From Aldrovandia affinis (Eukaryota > Chordata > Actinopteri > Notacanthiformes > Halosauridae), in contig JAINUG010000139.1 in NCBI GenBank assembly GCA_029706075.1, positions 773,501-837,500 of the forward strand: a DNA stretch of 64,000 bases, written 5' to 3'. Made by a program: the position numbers and the translations under genes. This document shows positions 35,192 through 47,900 of the stretch, in pieces. A model generated the notes under the pieces. It did not search any database and was not told where the DNA came from. It was given only the letters and a program-made list of their open reading frames with translations. Position 1 is the stretch's first letter, and each line of letters starts with the position of its first letter.

Positions 35192-38100
35192 CCTGAGTGT
35201 GTGTGTGTGTGTGTATATATGAACCTGAGTGTGTGTGCATCTGTGTGTGAGTGTGTGTATATGAACCTGTGTGTGAGTGTCTCTTACCTGCCAGGCGCAG
35301 GGTGGCCTGCAGTTTGACGTCGGGGCCTCGGGGCCCGCGGGCCACACACTGATAGACTCCTGTGTTACGAGGCTTCACCTGGTTTATGAGGAGGGTGCCA
35401 TTACTGAACAGGAACACGCTGAGAAGAGAGAGTGGGAAACACAGCACAGGTCACACATGTACATCAACACCCCACACCTTCCTCTGACTAACTGAACGTG
35501 CTCCAGAACCCCCACACGTCATTCAGACGGTGCCCAACACCCCACGCCTCTCTCAGCCTCCTGTGTGTGTGTGCACTAGGCATGGGACGGTATGAGATTT
35601 TGACTTAATGATAACCTTGGGAAAAAATACCGCGGTATACCATTACCACGGTATTAGCGCGGCGGCGGCGCACCTCTAAAATCTGGGTAAAAAAACAAAC
35701 ATATTTTGTTTTACGATTTCTTTTATTTTAACAGAATATTTGTTCAATATTTTTGTAAACTTTATACTGTAAAACTATTATTTTCGGAAAAATAAAACAC
35801 TTCAAAATTAAACCTGGCTGCCATGACTGAATCAACGTGGAGCAGACGACAAATCTCACTGACTCCACAACTGACTCCGTGCGCAATGCCGCCATAAGTA
35901 GAATTCTGCACCAAGTGAAATTCGGAATTTCAATTACCTTAGGTTCGTTTTTCGGGGTGCATAGATTTTCGGCATAGCATTATTATTATTTTTTGCTTCT
36001 TTTAATAAAAAATACCGTAGAGCATATACCGTGGAAACTAAATGTTTGTAGTTAGTTATACCGTGGCCTGTTATACCGCGGTATACCATTATTACGGTAA
36101 CCGTCCCATGCCTAGTGTGCGCTCAACGCGCTTCATTCAGTCCTGCCCACACAGACCTTTACCAACACGCTCCAATGACTCCCCAGAACCTGCCAATCAC
36201 ATGCCAATCAAACGCCATAGCCGTGACAGCAAAGCCCTGCCAGCACCCTCATACGGCACGGCAGAGTTTCCCAGAATCCCATCTGTTTCCAGCTGAGCAG
36301 GGGACCCTGTCAGCTCTTGGCGACAGACACACACAGGAGAGTCGTCGTTTTTAGACGTGAATACGTCGTGCACATGTTGAGTCTTCTTAAGATCCAGCTC
36401 TCTTTCAGGCACATGGGGGTGCGAGAAATCCGAGGTAATAATAAAAACGGGATAAAAAGGACTCTGACACAGGCACATCCTCTTGCTCAGCGCCAAAACC
36501 TCCCGGCGTTCACCCCTTAAAATGCTCTGGGCGTACTCAGTAAGACATCTCCAGTGTGATCAGGCCTGCGTCGTTTAGCAGGCAACCTGTCACACATGCA
36601 GAAATCATCTCTCAACAGCATCCTTGATAATTCTGTCACACACTCAGGTGCTAGTGTGAAATCTGTCAGGCCAGACATTGGACCTCTGTGCCATGTAGTA
36701 CCCCGGTGCTGGACCTTATCAAAATCGCCGCTCACCTACTGTTACTCTGTATTCGCCCTTGCAGCCAATTATGAACCCACTCTGAAACAACTCCTGAAAT
36801 TCCTACTGAATTCATTTGAAAAATAAGCCACTCATGTGGTATCTTGTCCAATGCTTTTTGAAAGTCCAAATATATAATATCATAATTCCCTGGGTCAGTA
36901 CGGTCCCCCTTCTTATGTATTGGAAGTATACTACCCTGCTTCCAGTCATCTGGTTTATGGATTGCATAAAAATATCTGTCAATGGTTTATATATAATTTC
37001 TCTAAGCTCTTTGAGTACTCGGATATTTGCCATCAGGGCCTGCTGCCTTATTTGTCTTTAAGTTTTGTCGTTTTTGTAGTACTTCTACGTCCCTTATCTC
37101 AAAGTCCTCCAAAACATTCTGTATGTTGGCTATACATTTAGGCATATTTATAACCTCTTCTCTAATAAAGCTCTCAACAAAACCGGTTAGTGTGTTAGCA
37201 ATATCCTTATTGTTATAAACCAGTATACTTACAGTTTGGGCAAACCCCACAGCTCACCTCTAGAAACATAGAGTAGGGAGCGATACTCCAGTTCTAAAGG
37301 AAATACTACTCCTGCTATCTATTGTTTCACACAACCCCTGATTATTAAGTCCAGGTGCAACATGCAGGAGGTGAAGCCTACACAAACCTTTCCTCGGGTT
37401 TCATTTCAGGAAATATAAACACAGCCATATAGATACAGCCTCCGTTTCAGAAATCCCCACTAATCTGAGAGAGGCCACACATGGAGAGCCACTGTGCAAA
37501 CGGTCCACTGTTAAACTCGGCCACATTTGAAAGACGAACTGCATCTTTATGGTCAAAGTATTCCGTCGGCCACCTTTGAGTTTCTCTGTCAGGCTTTTTC
37601 CAAACTCTTTTATTTTTGATTGTGCTCTTTGGTGTTTAACGGTCAGTCCAAACTAACTCTTTCTCACAGGTTAACGTGTTGGTGGAGGGTGTGGTTCTGT
37701 TATTTACAATGGGCATAAATTCACTGAGGTTTATTAGAGAAACCATAAAAATAAATCCACCAAGCGAATTCCGTCTCGAAGGAAGAGGAGTTTACTGCCC
37801 TCTGAGAATTCGTTTGCCTCGTAGAGACGAGTGGTGGACCTGTGTGGGGAGGGTAAATCTGAATAAAAGAGGTTATAATTGGCCACTAAATTGGGAAAAA
37901 AACAGGGAAAAATCTGAAACAAATAAAAATGCAAAAAAAAACCCCACCAGGAATGAAAACTTCTCGTGGAAAAGACAGGAGAGCCCACTGCGGCAGATGG
38001 ACCCCTATAAAATGGGACTTAGCATCCTGCTACGCTCACCCCTCATCCAAACCAAGGCAGGGGCTCACAGGGGGGGCTCCGCCCCACAGGATTTAAAGAG

Positions 38101-38938
38101 GAGTAATTATACTGCCCCCCTGAGGAGGAGGAAGGTGCAGGAGCGTACCGGGACTTGTTGGTGAGCAGCTCGTTGTCGTGGTACCACTCGACGACGGGGG
38201 CAGGCTCGGCGGAGAACTGGCAGTGAAAGGCGGCCATCTCGTTCCTCAGGACCACCTGGTCCTCGGGGCTGACCACGGGGCGTGGGAAGCTCTTATCTGG
38301 GGGAAACGCAGAACGATCACAAACCCTCATGTTCCCCCTGACCCTGTTTTACTGGAGGAACCAATAAACCGTTTCCCACAATTTTATAGGTTTAAGCGGG
38401 CTCCTTAAAAGTGCCTTAACTGCTGGGTTTAAAAAAATAAAATAAAATGAAAACAGGTTTCTTCTCACAGAAACAACACACACACACACACACACACATG
38501 TGCGCGCACACACACATTCAGACGCACCCCTGTGTCCCAGCCTATAACCGCACGAAAGACCATAATATCCCAGCCTGCAGCCGTGGGAGACCACTGTAAC
38601 CCAGCCGGGAGCTGCAGGCGGGGCCTGTGGGTTGTGGTGCCTGCATGTTTGACACTGATCCCAAAACAGCCCAATTCTCAGTGGCTCCAGATTAACACTG
38701 GTGAGGCTTATGAGGGGTCTGCAGGCAAGAGCAGGTTTTTGTGGTGGATTGATTAAAAGGAGTGCATACAGAAGTGGACGGTTTGGGTTTGCAGACGGCA
38801 GGAGCACAGGGTGAAGAAAGTCAGCAGTCAGTTACGTTTCAGGAGGCTACTCCTGTCTGTATTTTCACACACAGCTAATCCATGAGGAGTCTCTGCTGCT
38901 GATTTAGATGATGATGCGCATATGCACCGTCACATGAC

Positions 38939-38979
<41 letters not shown>

Positions 38980-41900
38980 AAAGGGCAGCCCTCCAACCAC
39001 AGGTAACCCAATCCTGAGAGAGCACATCCCCCACAAAGCCCAGGTAACAGGAGCTCCAGCCACCCACACACAGGCCTCCACCCCCTGCTGATTGGACAGG
39101 AGTGAAGGGGAGGGGCTGGAACACAGCCAGTAGTGCCATTAGGCTGTGCTCCCTCCACACAGGCCCACCTCCTTGCCTCACACAAACAGAACTATCGGGT
39201 GACAGACAAAGCGAGGGAGGAGGACAACGTGTGCAGGAGAAGAAACGGGGGCGAGCCCTCTAACGTGCCACAGTGGGGATTTTCTCATGAACTCTAGTGC
39301 TAATCGGTCTTTTATACTGTGAAGGCACAGCATGGCTGGACTGTCATGGCCAAGACCAGGGGAAGTGTGGGAACTGAAAGACAGACTGACACACACACAC
39401 ACACACACCTATGATGTTGAGGGTGAAGTTGTGGCTGCTGCACACTTGGCCAACGGCGTTCTTGGCGCAGCAGTAGTACAGGCCGTTGTGGTCGGGGTTG
39501 GCGCTCTTCAGCGTGAGCGTGCGCTCTTTACTGTTGATCTGGTGAGTCTTCTCCGTGAGCCGAGTCCCGTCGCGGAACCACTGGCAGGTGGGGCTGTGGA
39601 AGGACCGGGGGTGGTCAGCATTCAGGCCCGAGCAGCAGGACACACTCCCATTCACAGACTTGTGGGCAGAGCTTACCGCGGGTGTCCGTCAATGTGGCAC
39701 CGCAACGTGACTGGCGCAGAGCTCTCGATCTCCGCCTCCGAGGGGGGTTCCTTCAGGGTCACGCCCCCACTCTCCAACCCTGAGCGGGGAGGGAAGGAGA
39801 AAGGGAGCGAGCAAGAGCAAGAGAGAGAGAGAGAGAGAGAGAGGACGGGTCAAGGACTCAGTCTGGAGAGGGCTGAACGTGATTTGGTTTATTCTTGGGG
39901 GATTAAGGAGATGACTGGGAGGATGGTGAAATCCTGCCACTCCCTGACGGACGAGCTGGGGGAAGGGGGCCACTCCTCCATTAAGAGGGCCTTTAAAAGC
40001 ATCCAGAACGTTCCCCCTCCCCCACCAAGGTGACCATGTCCTTTACATTACCATACATTAAAATAATATCACAGAGATGACTCCTCACAAAATGCTCTTC
40101 GCTCATACTTATGCCCCTGTGCGTGACAGGGGGGATTTGTGTTGGCGCCGCGCAACGCTTCACGTGCAGAAAGATAATCACATTTACAGTAATGGCTCCC
40201 CGGGATTCGCCCGTCAGCGATCATTAGTGAACTGCCTTCTGCGCTCCTCGCTAACTGGAGGGAGGGTCTTGTTCTTCCATCCCGGCCGGGAGAAACGCCC
40301 CATGGGCTTCAGGGGCCTTGGGGGGTGGCTGTGTCTACAGACACAAACAAGCTCTCCTCCGCTTTGCCCTGATTGCACAGCGCCCCTCCTCCACGCCCTG
40401 TCCTGCCAGCAGCGGCCGCCCTCACCGGCTGCCGGTTAAGGACCGACTGGGAGACACGTAATTCGAGAGCAAAAAATAAACAAAGTTAAATCTGGCGATC
40501 GTGCTTATTCTCCTGGCTTTGCGGTGCTGAAACCACAGGTGAACGATATCCGACCCTCTCCCGATTTAGACAGGGGCGTTGTCACAGTCGTCTGTGAAAA
40601 CTGCAGGCGGCGAGCCACACAAAGGACAGGGTTTCCTGCAGTCTTCTTTAATCCGTCTCTGCTCACATCTTTATCTGCCACCAGTAAAAATTCTCCTCAC
40701 TGCTGCGAGAACGTGAATTCAACCGCGTAGAACACGCACAGCATTCGGCATTGACGGCGGAGAGCACATTTGTTGATTCCAACGTGCGTGTCTCAGTGCG
40801 CATGGCAGCACGTTGGTGTGATTGGGTCTACTAGCAGCAGTGCTGCGGCCGACCTCCAGATTTAATCAGGGCAGGGCCTGTCTCACTGCCCTGGGGTATT
40901 CTGGGGTACACCTATACCATATATTAAAAGCGTCTGCTAAATAGTATATATTACACCTGCTAACCGTGCAACAAAGGGCTCCACTCATATGTAAATACTT
41001 TGCAAGATGCTCATGCCAGCCAGCTGTTTATTAAATGTCTTCTGTTGCGAGTGACAGGTCGCACGTCTTAATCTACGCAGAGGTTAGAACACTCCAGTAT
41101 TTGGATTTACCAACATTGCCCTTCCTGCCTCCTAGCGCACCAATGAGATCTTTAAACCTGTAAGCATCCTGGGGGCACAGCCCCGCCCCGGCTGTGCGTG
41201 GCACTGGACCCCCTTTGGGCCGCTACCTTCCCCAATCTCCATCAGCATGACGCAGTGATGAAAGTGGTCAGGCTGAAAAAATTAGCGGTGTTTACAGTGG
41301 GGTTTTACAGACTAAAATGTATTAATTAATCCAAGAAGCAGGCCCTGGAAGTATAAAAATTAGTCTTTTTATTTATTTTAAAGTCTTCCTTTATTTATTG
41401 AGCTTACTTTAATAAATAGGCCTATTTTGTGTGCCACATACTAAGTATGACACTGAATCTATCAGCTGATACTGAAACAGTGGCAGGTAGTGTGGCTTAA
41501 AGCTGTGGTAACACTGCTTGGTAAAGATAAATTGTAGTAAGGTGCACTAGAAAAATTTAAATAAGGTAGGACAACACAATAAACATGTTAAATCACTGTG
41601 TTTGTCTCTATGAAACCATCATTCAAGCCAAACTTCAAAGTGTAGGCACCAGCGAATTTACCTTGCAAAAGTGATGACACATGTCTCTCAAATACCCCCT
41701 AACTATATCATAGTAAGTTTGTGATCATATTTATTTGAAAACACATTTGCATATTTTAAGTTTAAAAACTTAATTCAAGAATCTGCCAAATCTTCAGAAA
41801 TCTACCCACAATGCAATTTATGTGACGTACTAGATAGAACACGATCTGGAGCTAGCTGCTTGGTTGGATAAATGGTTGGATCACTGTTGCGATCTCCATT

Positions 41901-44900
41901 TGGACATTGCCACTCTCGTCGATAAAAACATCAGGACGAGGGGAGGACTGTGGACTGTGGCTGCTCTCGCTGTCAGACATTTTTTCCGTCACACATGTAC
42001 AGTAGGTGGGCAGACGGAAGATGCATAATATTTTGGATGTCATATGATACCAGCTAAGTTAGCTAGCGCCTATATTACAACAACGATGTGTTTATAACTA
42101 CATACCATAACGGAGCTATGTAGATTTATACAATTAGCTAGCTAACTACTTGTGATTAAAACAAAATAAACGGAAAAGACGGTTGACGTAGACTTCGGGG
42201 ATTGGGCTTTTTTTCGGCCTTACTTTTTCAAAAAGCTCTTAAGATATAAATTTGAAGTGTGTACTTGCATTGGGAATTCTGTTCATAACTATTGCACAAT
42301 TGACCCTTTGCTAAACCACGCCCCGAAACGCAGACTGGCCAATCACAGCACAGCATAGGACAGGCTCTGACAGAGGTCCGACAGTTTATGGCGGCGCTCC
42401 GTTGACTCTGACGGAAAAGTTTGAGATTTTCTTCATTTTCGAGCTGGTTTTGTGGACTTTTAGCTAGTTATGGTTAAACGTTGTGCCTGGGGCACTTGTA
42501 ACAGTGACACTTGTTACCCGGAGAGGTTTTTTTCCCTTTCCAAAACCAAAATCAAATCCTGAAAAGTGTTAGCCAGCTAAGCTAACGTGGCTATGGTCTG
42601 GATATACAGCTCCGGGTTGCAACGTTGGTAAAGTTAGACTAAATGTTAGCTTTGTTATTCGTGATCCAGCCAGCTTGCTAACGTTAAGATGTTACAGTCA
42701 AGCTCTAGAAAACCAAGTGGGTAACGTTACCCTGATGTCAAAATGTAATACTATTTTTTCATTACTATTTCAGCACTTTGTCAATGGGAAGCCCAGTCCC
42801 AGTACCCAAATCTTGTGGAGGACTGGGCTGACACACTGCTGATATTTTTGCTTTACAGAGGTCCAGGGTATGGATAAGTCGATGAGATGGGCGCAGAAAC
42901 CTGTGGAGCTAACCAGAATAATGTCGTTACAGCACACTATAGGCTACTAATGTTACGTTAGTTAGCTAATGCTAGCTAACTTACTACTGAATGTAACGTT
43001 ATAGAGGCCTACTGCTTTTGCTTTTTAATGATTGTAATAGTGAATAGAGACCTACCCAGCTTTACAGGAACAGTGTTGCTCCTTAATGTCGTTGTCCTCT
43101 GTCTCAATCGCCAGGTGATGTGCTGGTTCACTTTTACTCTGTGATCTGTAGGCTTTCGCTTCTATCTTAATTTTTTTAACATCATTTTGTTGCTGAGTCA
43201 GTGTGATATCTTGAATATAACCTTCAAATGCATATTGTAGACCCTTCTGTCTGCTTCTATCTGAAATCGCTTTTTGTATTTTCCAAAAATTGGACAATAT
43301 TTCTCCAGGGAGTGCAGTTAGCGACAGTGGCAGCGCCATGCTGGCCCCGAAAGCTTGACGGACTTAGCAACAGTAACTAAGGGGGGCGTGGTTTAGCGAA
43401 GGGTCAAATCGATTGTGGAAAAGCACAGCCCGTCTTGTTGCTCCGGCTTTAAATTAATCTTTGGACAACTTGCAAGTGTTGGCAAAGACAACACAATAAC
43501 TTTTCTATTTGGATTTAGCCATGCCAAGCCATGTGAAATATGTGTTTAGCAGTCTCTATTGTTTACCATGCTGTTGGTAGGCTACACGTGGTACTTTGTT
43601 TACTTGGCGCATAAACCGTCTGTTCAGGTCGGCACAAGTGGCACATGCCGTTTTGTTTGCCGGATTTAGATGGAGTGGACACCATGCCCGAGCGGCACAT
43701 GCCCGGTCGGGTTTTGTAACGGACCCAATGATAAGCTAGCGAGTTAGGCGCAAGGCATAATGTTTCATGATGACTGACTGCTGGTAAACCATGCTAGTGC
43801 TAGCCAGCTAAAATGTTATCAACAAAATCATGTATCGTTCAACCCTTAGAGGTCTTGGGCTATTCTGTCTCGTTGTTGAGGACAAAAGACGGGTCGTCAA
43901 TTTCGTCGGCAGCATCACTCTCGATGTTAGACTCCTTATCAATAATTTCTTCAAGTTCGTCATCCTCGACATACAAAAGCAAGGTTTGTGGTACATTTAT
44001 CATTCGCCTCATACGAGGCTCAACTCGCCTCATTTCTCCTCCACAAAAACTCCAACTCCAACTCCAAAAACTAGCTAGGCATTTTTTTCAGTTTCATAAT
44101 ATGACAAAAAACGCCGAAGATATTGAAACAAATGCGACGCCTGCCTCACATACTGTATGCGCTTTTACACACACATAAATATAATTTTTATATCAAATTA
44201 AAATGATAATATCTCAGTTTTTACTTGGTCTTTCAACGTCATTCAAAAACGAAGTGACTTCGTTTTAAAGCTACGGCGTCTTGAACCAGTTACTGATTTG
44301 ATCACGCCGGCGTGATCGGCGACTCCTAAGGGTTAACTGAGTTTGACAAAGGCTAAATATTAATCGTGGCTATAGCTGGGTAAGCACAAGCTTTATTCTA
44401 TTTGTAATCCTACCTCTTGGTTTTTCATGCGGTCGTCCACTGCAATCGCTTGTCGAGCTGTAGAGACAGCGTCCCTGCTTGTTGAGCTAATGTTAGTGTA
44501 ACCCCTGATTCTAACAGGGGGCGATTCGGCGACGAGCTGCCCGAAATGCATTGATTCTCTATGAGAGTGGGCGACTTCCGGTGATTGACCGATTGGCCGA
44601 TTTGTGGGCGTGGCGGCGACACAGAAAAGTTGAAAATTCTGAACTTTCGGGCGATATCGCCCGGTAAGAGCCAATCAAATTCATGTGTTGCTGTTTTTAC
44701 CTTCCACGCGGAACCAACACAACACCGAAATTTGGTTCCTAGTTCCGACACTTCAACATGAATGAGGAGAAACTGATAACAGCGGTCTGCAGTACCGCCA
44801 TACGTTATTTAATCCTAAAAGCATAAATATTTACAGCTAGCTAAACTTATATGGCCTACATACATCTTATTTAATGTTTGTGTTGGTTAAAAGGCCATTT

Positions 44901-47900
44901 TTATCGCATGGGTACGTTTGGAAAAAGCGTACCGAGACAAAATGCGAGCCGTTTCCAGCGCAAGTAAATGGCCTTAATTGTAAAAAGCCTTCTGAGTTTG
45001 AGTTTGCGGTTCATGATTGAAGGAAACAATACTGCTAGCCAACTAATATTTATATTAAAGATTCTCAAAATCTATGATGAACTATTCGTTTACCATGCAA
45101 AAATGTTGTAAACACGTCGGAAGCATTTTTGAGGAAGCCATTCAAGCGTGGGGAACGCCCACGCTAGATTTATTCGCCTAGTATCGCCCCCTGTTAGAAT
45201 GCGGGGTAACAGTAGCACCACTGACCGGTGTAAAAGCTGTGGACAACGTGTAATTCGTACAGCTAATTTTTATTTTGTCGTTGCGTCTTTTGCTACAGAT
45301 GTGATCTTCTAAAGCCTTAAATCCTCTGGAGCCATAACTGACAATATCCAAACAATACGTTCAGACAATTGTGCCAGGAGTATCAACATTTTTAGAACAT
45401 TCACCCACTGTCACTTCAGTGGTGTTCCCATTGACTGAAAGTTTTTTGTCCAGCCAGTCCCAACGGAATCAGTTTTTTACTCCGCTTTTCAATTTCTTTT
45501 AACCTTTCTCAATCACTTTTGCCATTCCTCCTTTGTGGTCATTTCACTGTTTCTAGAGGCTTTAGCTAGCTAGCATGCCCATGACTTACTACTGTCAACC
45601 TGATTGGTCTATCATTAAGTGTGGCGATTGACAACATGAAAACCAATGAGGCCCCCAAAAAAAAAACCAAACGTCAGATTTACACAAATCTCGTGGTTGA
45701 TGCTTTCTGATTGATCAGGGAAAAGCGGAAATCTGCGTATCCGCGGAACTCTTTCATCGCTGACGACGGCGGCCAGCGGCTTCAGGAAGACCCGCTTCGC
45801 GGCGCGCCACGGCCCGAGTGGACCTACCAGTTTCCGTGGCGAAAATGTCTCCTTCACACTAAGAGGGGAAAAATCTTATCGGCCTGCCGAAATTGGCAAG
45901 CAAATGAAGAAAGAACCCATTGTACAAAGAAATGAGGAGGGCGCCGGGGGTTTGACGTGAGCGCGGCTCTTGGGAATCCCAAAAGAAGTGCCACCGCTCC
46001 GCCCAAACGCGCACGCCCATCTCCATAACTACAGTGCGAAGGGGAGTTATGCTAATTAAAGGACGGTCGTAACGGAGCGAGGAGGAGAACACAAAGGACA
46101 TTTGCATTTGAGTGAAGCGGCGCTCCGGAGGAAATCACCTCACTTTCACAGCCGAGTGTCCAAAGCGCTCCTCTCAAGCATGGAGGGGGGACAGATTCAG
46201 TATCTGCATACAGCCGGGGGAACCATGCTGTCCCCAGCACATTTAAACACAGGATGGGTCATACCTGAACATTACTGCAGCAAGCATGCAGATGCACCCG
46301 GATCGCCAAATCACCTCGTTCCAACCGGCTTCACTGGCACGACCAGTACAATACAGCCAGCACCGAAGCAGAAACGCGTGAAATTGTGGGTACAAAAAGA
46401 CGGACAAAATGCCTGTGCTGGTGCTACACACTGAAGCAGTGGATGGACGGGACTCCAGACATGGGGTAAGAGTGAAGCACCATGTGCTCTCTATCACACT
46501 GGCTAGCGTGAGCCAATCAATAGACCAATCAACCAATCAATCTCCATGGCAAAACACTATGATTTGGTTCAAAGCAGTGATTTGTTGAGGGTGAATGGAT
46601 AGCCCCACCCATTCTGGGGGCCCAGGAAGCCTGCTCTTGGGGGGGGGGGCTGTAAACCTCAAACTGTAAACCAGTTCTGATGATCCTTCGCCACCATCTT
46701 CCGACGGGAAACGACGAGGGTGGGATTGGTGCAGGTTTCGACTGGGCCCCGGCTGAGAGAGACGTACCCTAACATGGCGTGACAAACTGGAGACGGTAAT
46801 TATACTAAAGGGCTGTGCTGGGTCCACAAGATTAAGCCACTCGCCAGCGGGTTTGAAATTAATCTGTGTTTCCCACCAGCGCCGCTGGGTGCTTAAGTGC
46901 ATCTTTAATGGAGGGTCGTGGTTCTTCACTCTTAATCAAGGCATGAAAATGGAGGCCCCAGCCAGAACACTGCAGGTCTCTCTGTGTGAAGCACTACACA
47001 CACAACACTGCAGGTCTCTCTGTGTGAAGCACTACACACACAACACTGCAGGTCTCTCTGTGTGAAGCACTACACACACAACACTGCAGGTCTCTCTGTG
47101 TGAAGCACTACACACACAACACTGCAGGTCTCTCTGTGTGAAGCACTACACACACAACACTGCAGGTCTCTCTGTGTGAAGCACTACACACACAACACTG
47201 CAGGTCTCAAGTATTCAGCCCCTTTAGCATTAAAGGGAAGGTTTGTGTTTGTAGGGTGTCACAGGTGTGTGTGCAGGTGTGTGGAGGTCTGTCACAGGTG
47301 TGTGTGGAGGTGTGTCACAGGTGTGTGCAGGTGTGTGGAGGTCTGTCACAGGTGTGTGTGCATCTGTCACAGGTGTGTGTGGAGGTCTGTCACAGGGGTG
47401 TGTGTGTGGGGGTGTGTCATAGGTGTGTGTGGAGGTGTGTCACAGGTGTGTATGGAGGTCTGTCACAGGTGTGTGTGCAGGTCTGTCACAGGTGTGTGTG
47501 GAGGCTGTCACAGGTGTGTGTGCAGGTGTGTGTGGAGGCCTGTCACAGGTATACAGGTCGGCGCTAAACTAGATAGAGTCACACTGGTTTACACCACTTC
47601 AGCAGCCATTCAGCAGTGGAACAGAACCAAAGCTGTACAGGGCCATGGAAACAATAAGGGCTTCTGGGAAAAAGATCCTTCTGAATAGAAAGTCATGTGG
47701 GACACCGGTGAATATGGGGTAAATAATCATATGGCCTGGGGGTACATTTCACTCCTCACTTACTGACAAAAAGCTTTTGAGAATGTGGGAACATACCATG
47801 GCCCCCCAACCCACCCACAAAGAACAGCCACAAAATCTAAAGAAGCAAACAGAAAACAAATGGCAACAGAGGGCCGCAGGAGAAACATATCCCAGCATTT

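Larger units (their letters stand above)
42300..43407. mobile_element. THAP/SWIM two-gene DNA transposon, deletion derivative
   Basis: Terminal inverted repeats of about 25 bp: TTGACCCTTTGCTAAACCAC at the left and, inverted, TTGACCCTTCGCTAAACCAC at the right. Near the left end, plus strand (42471), a first exon encodes a THAP-type C2CH start, [20 protein letters not shown]. Near the right end, minus strand (43056-43339), a first exon encodes [20 protein letters not shown] down to a CSCKAG half SWIM zinc finger with donor GG|GTAGGT. The two exons point towards each other, so the parent element carried two convergent genes and the centre has been deleted. Target duplication is not clear. About 1.1 kb. 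Confidence 0.7.

Noticed and set aside
34896-35347. Thr/His-rich proteins (HTHTHT)
   Set aside because: Translation of the CA/GT microsatellite downstream of exon 6; the true exon ends at the GTAAGA donor at 35287.
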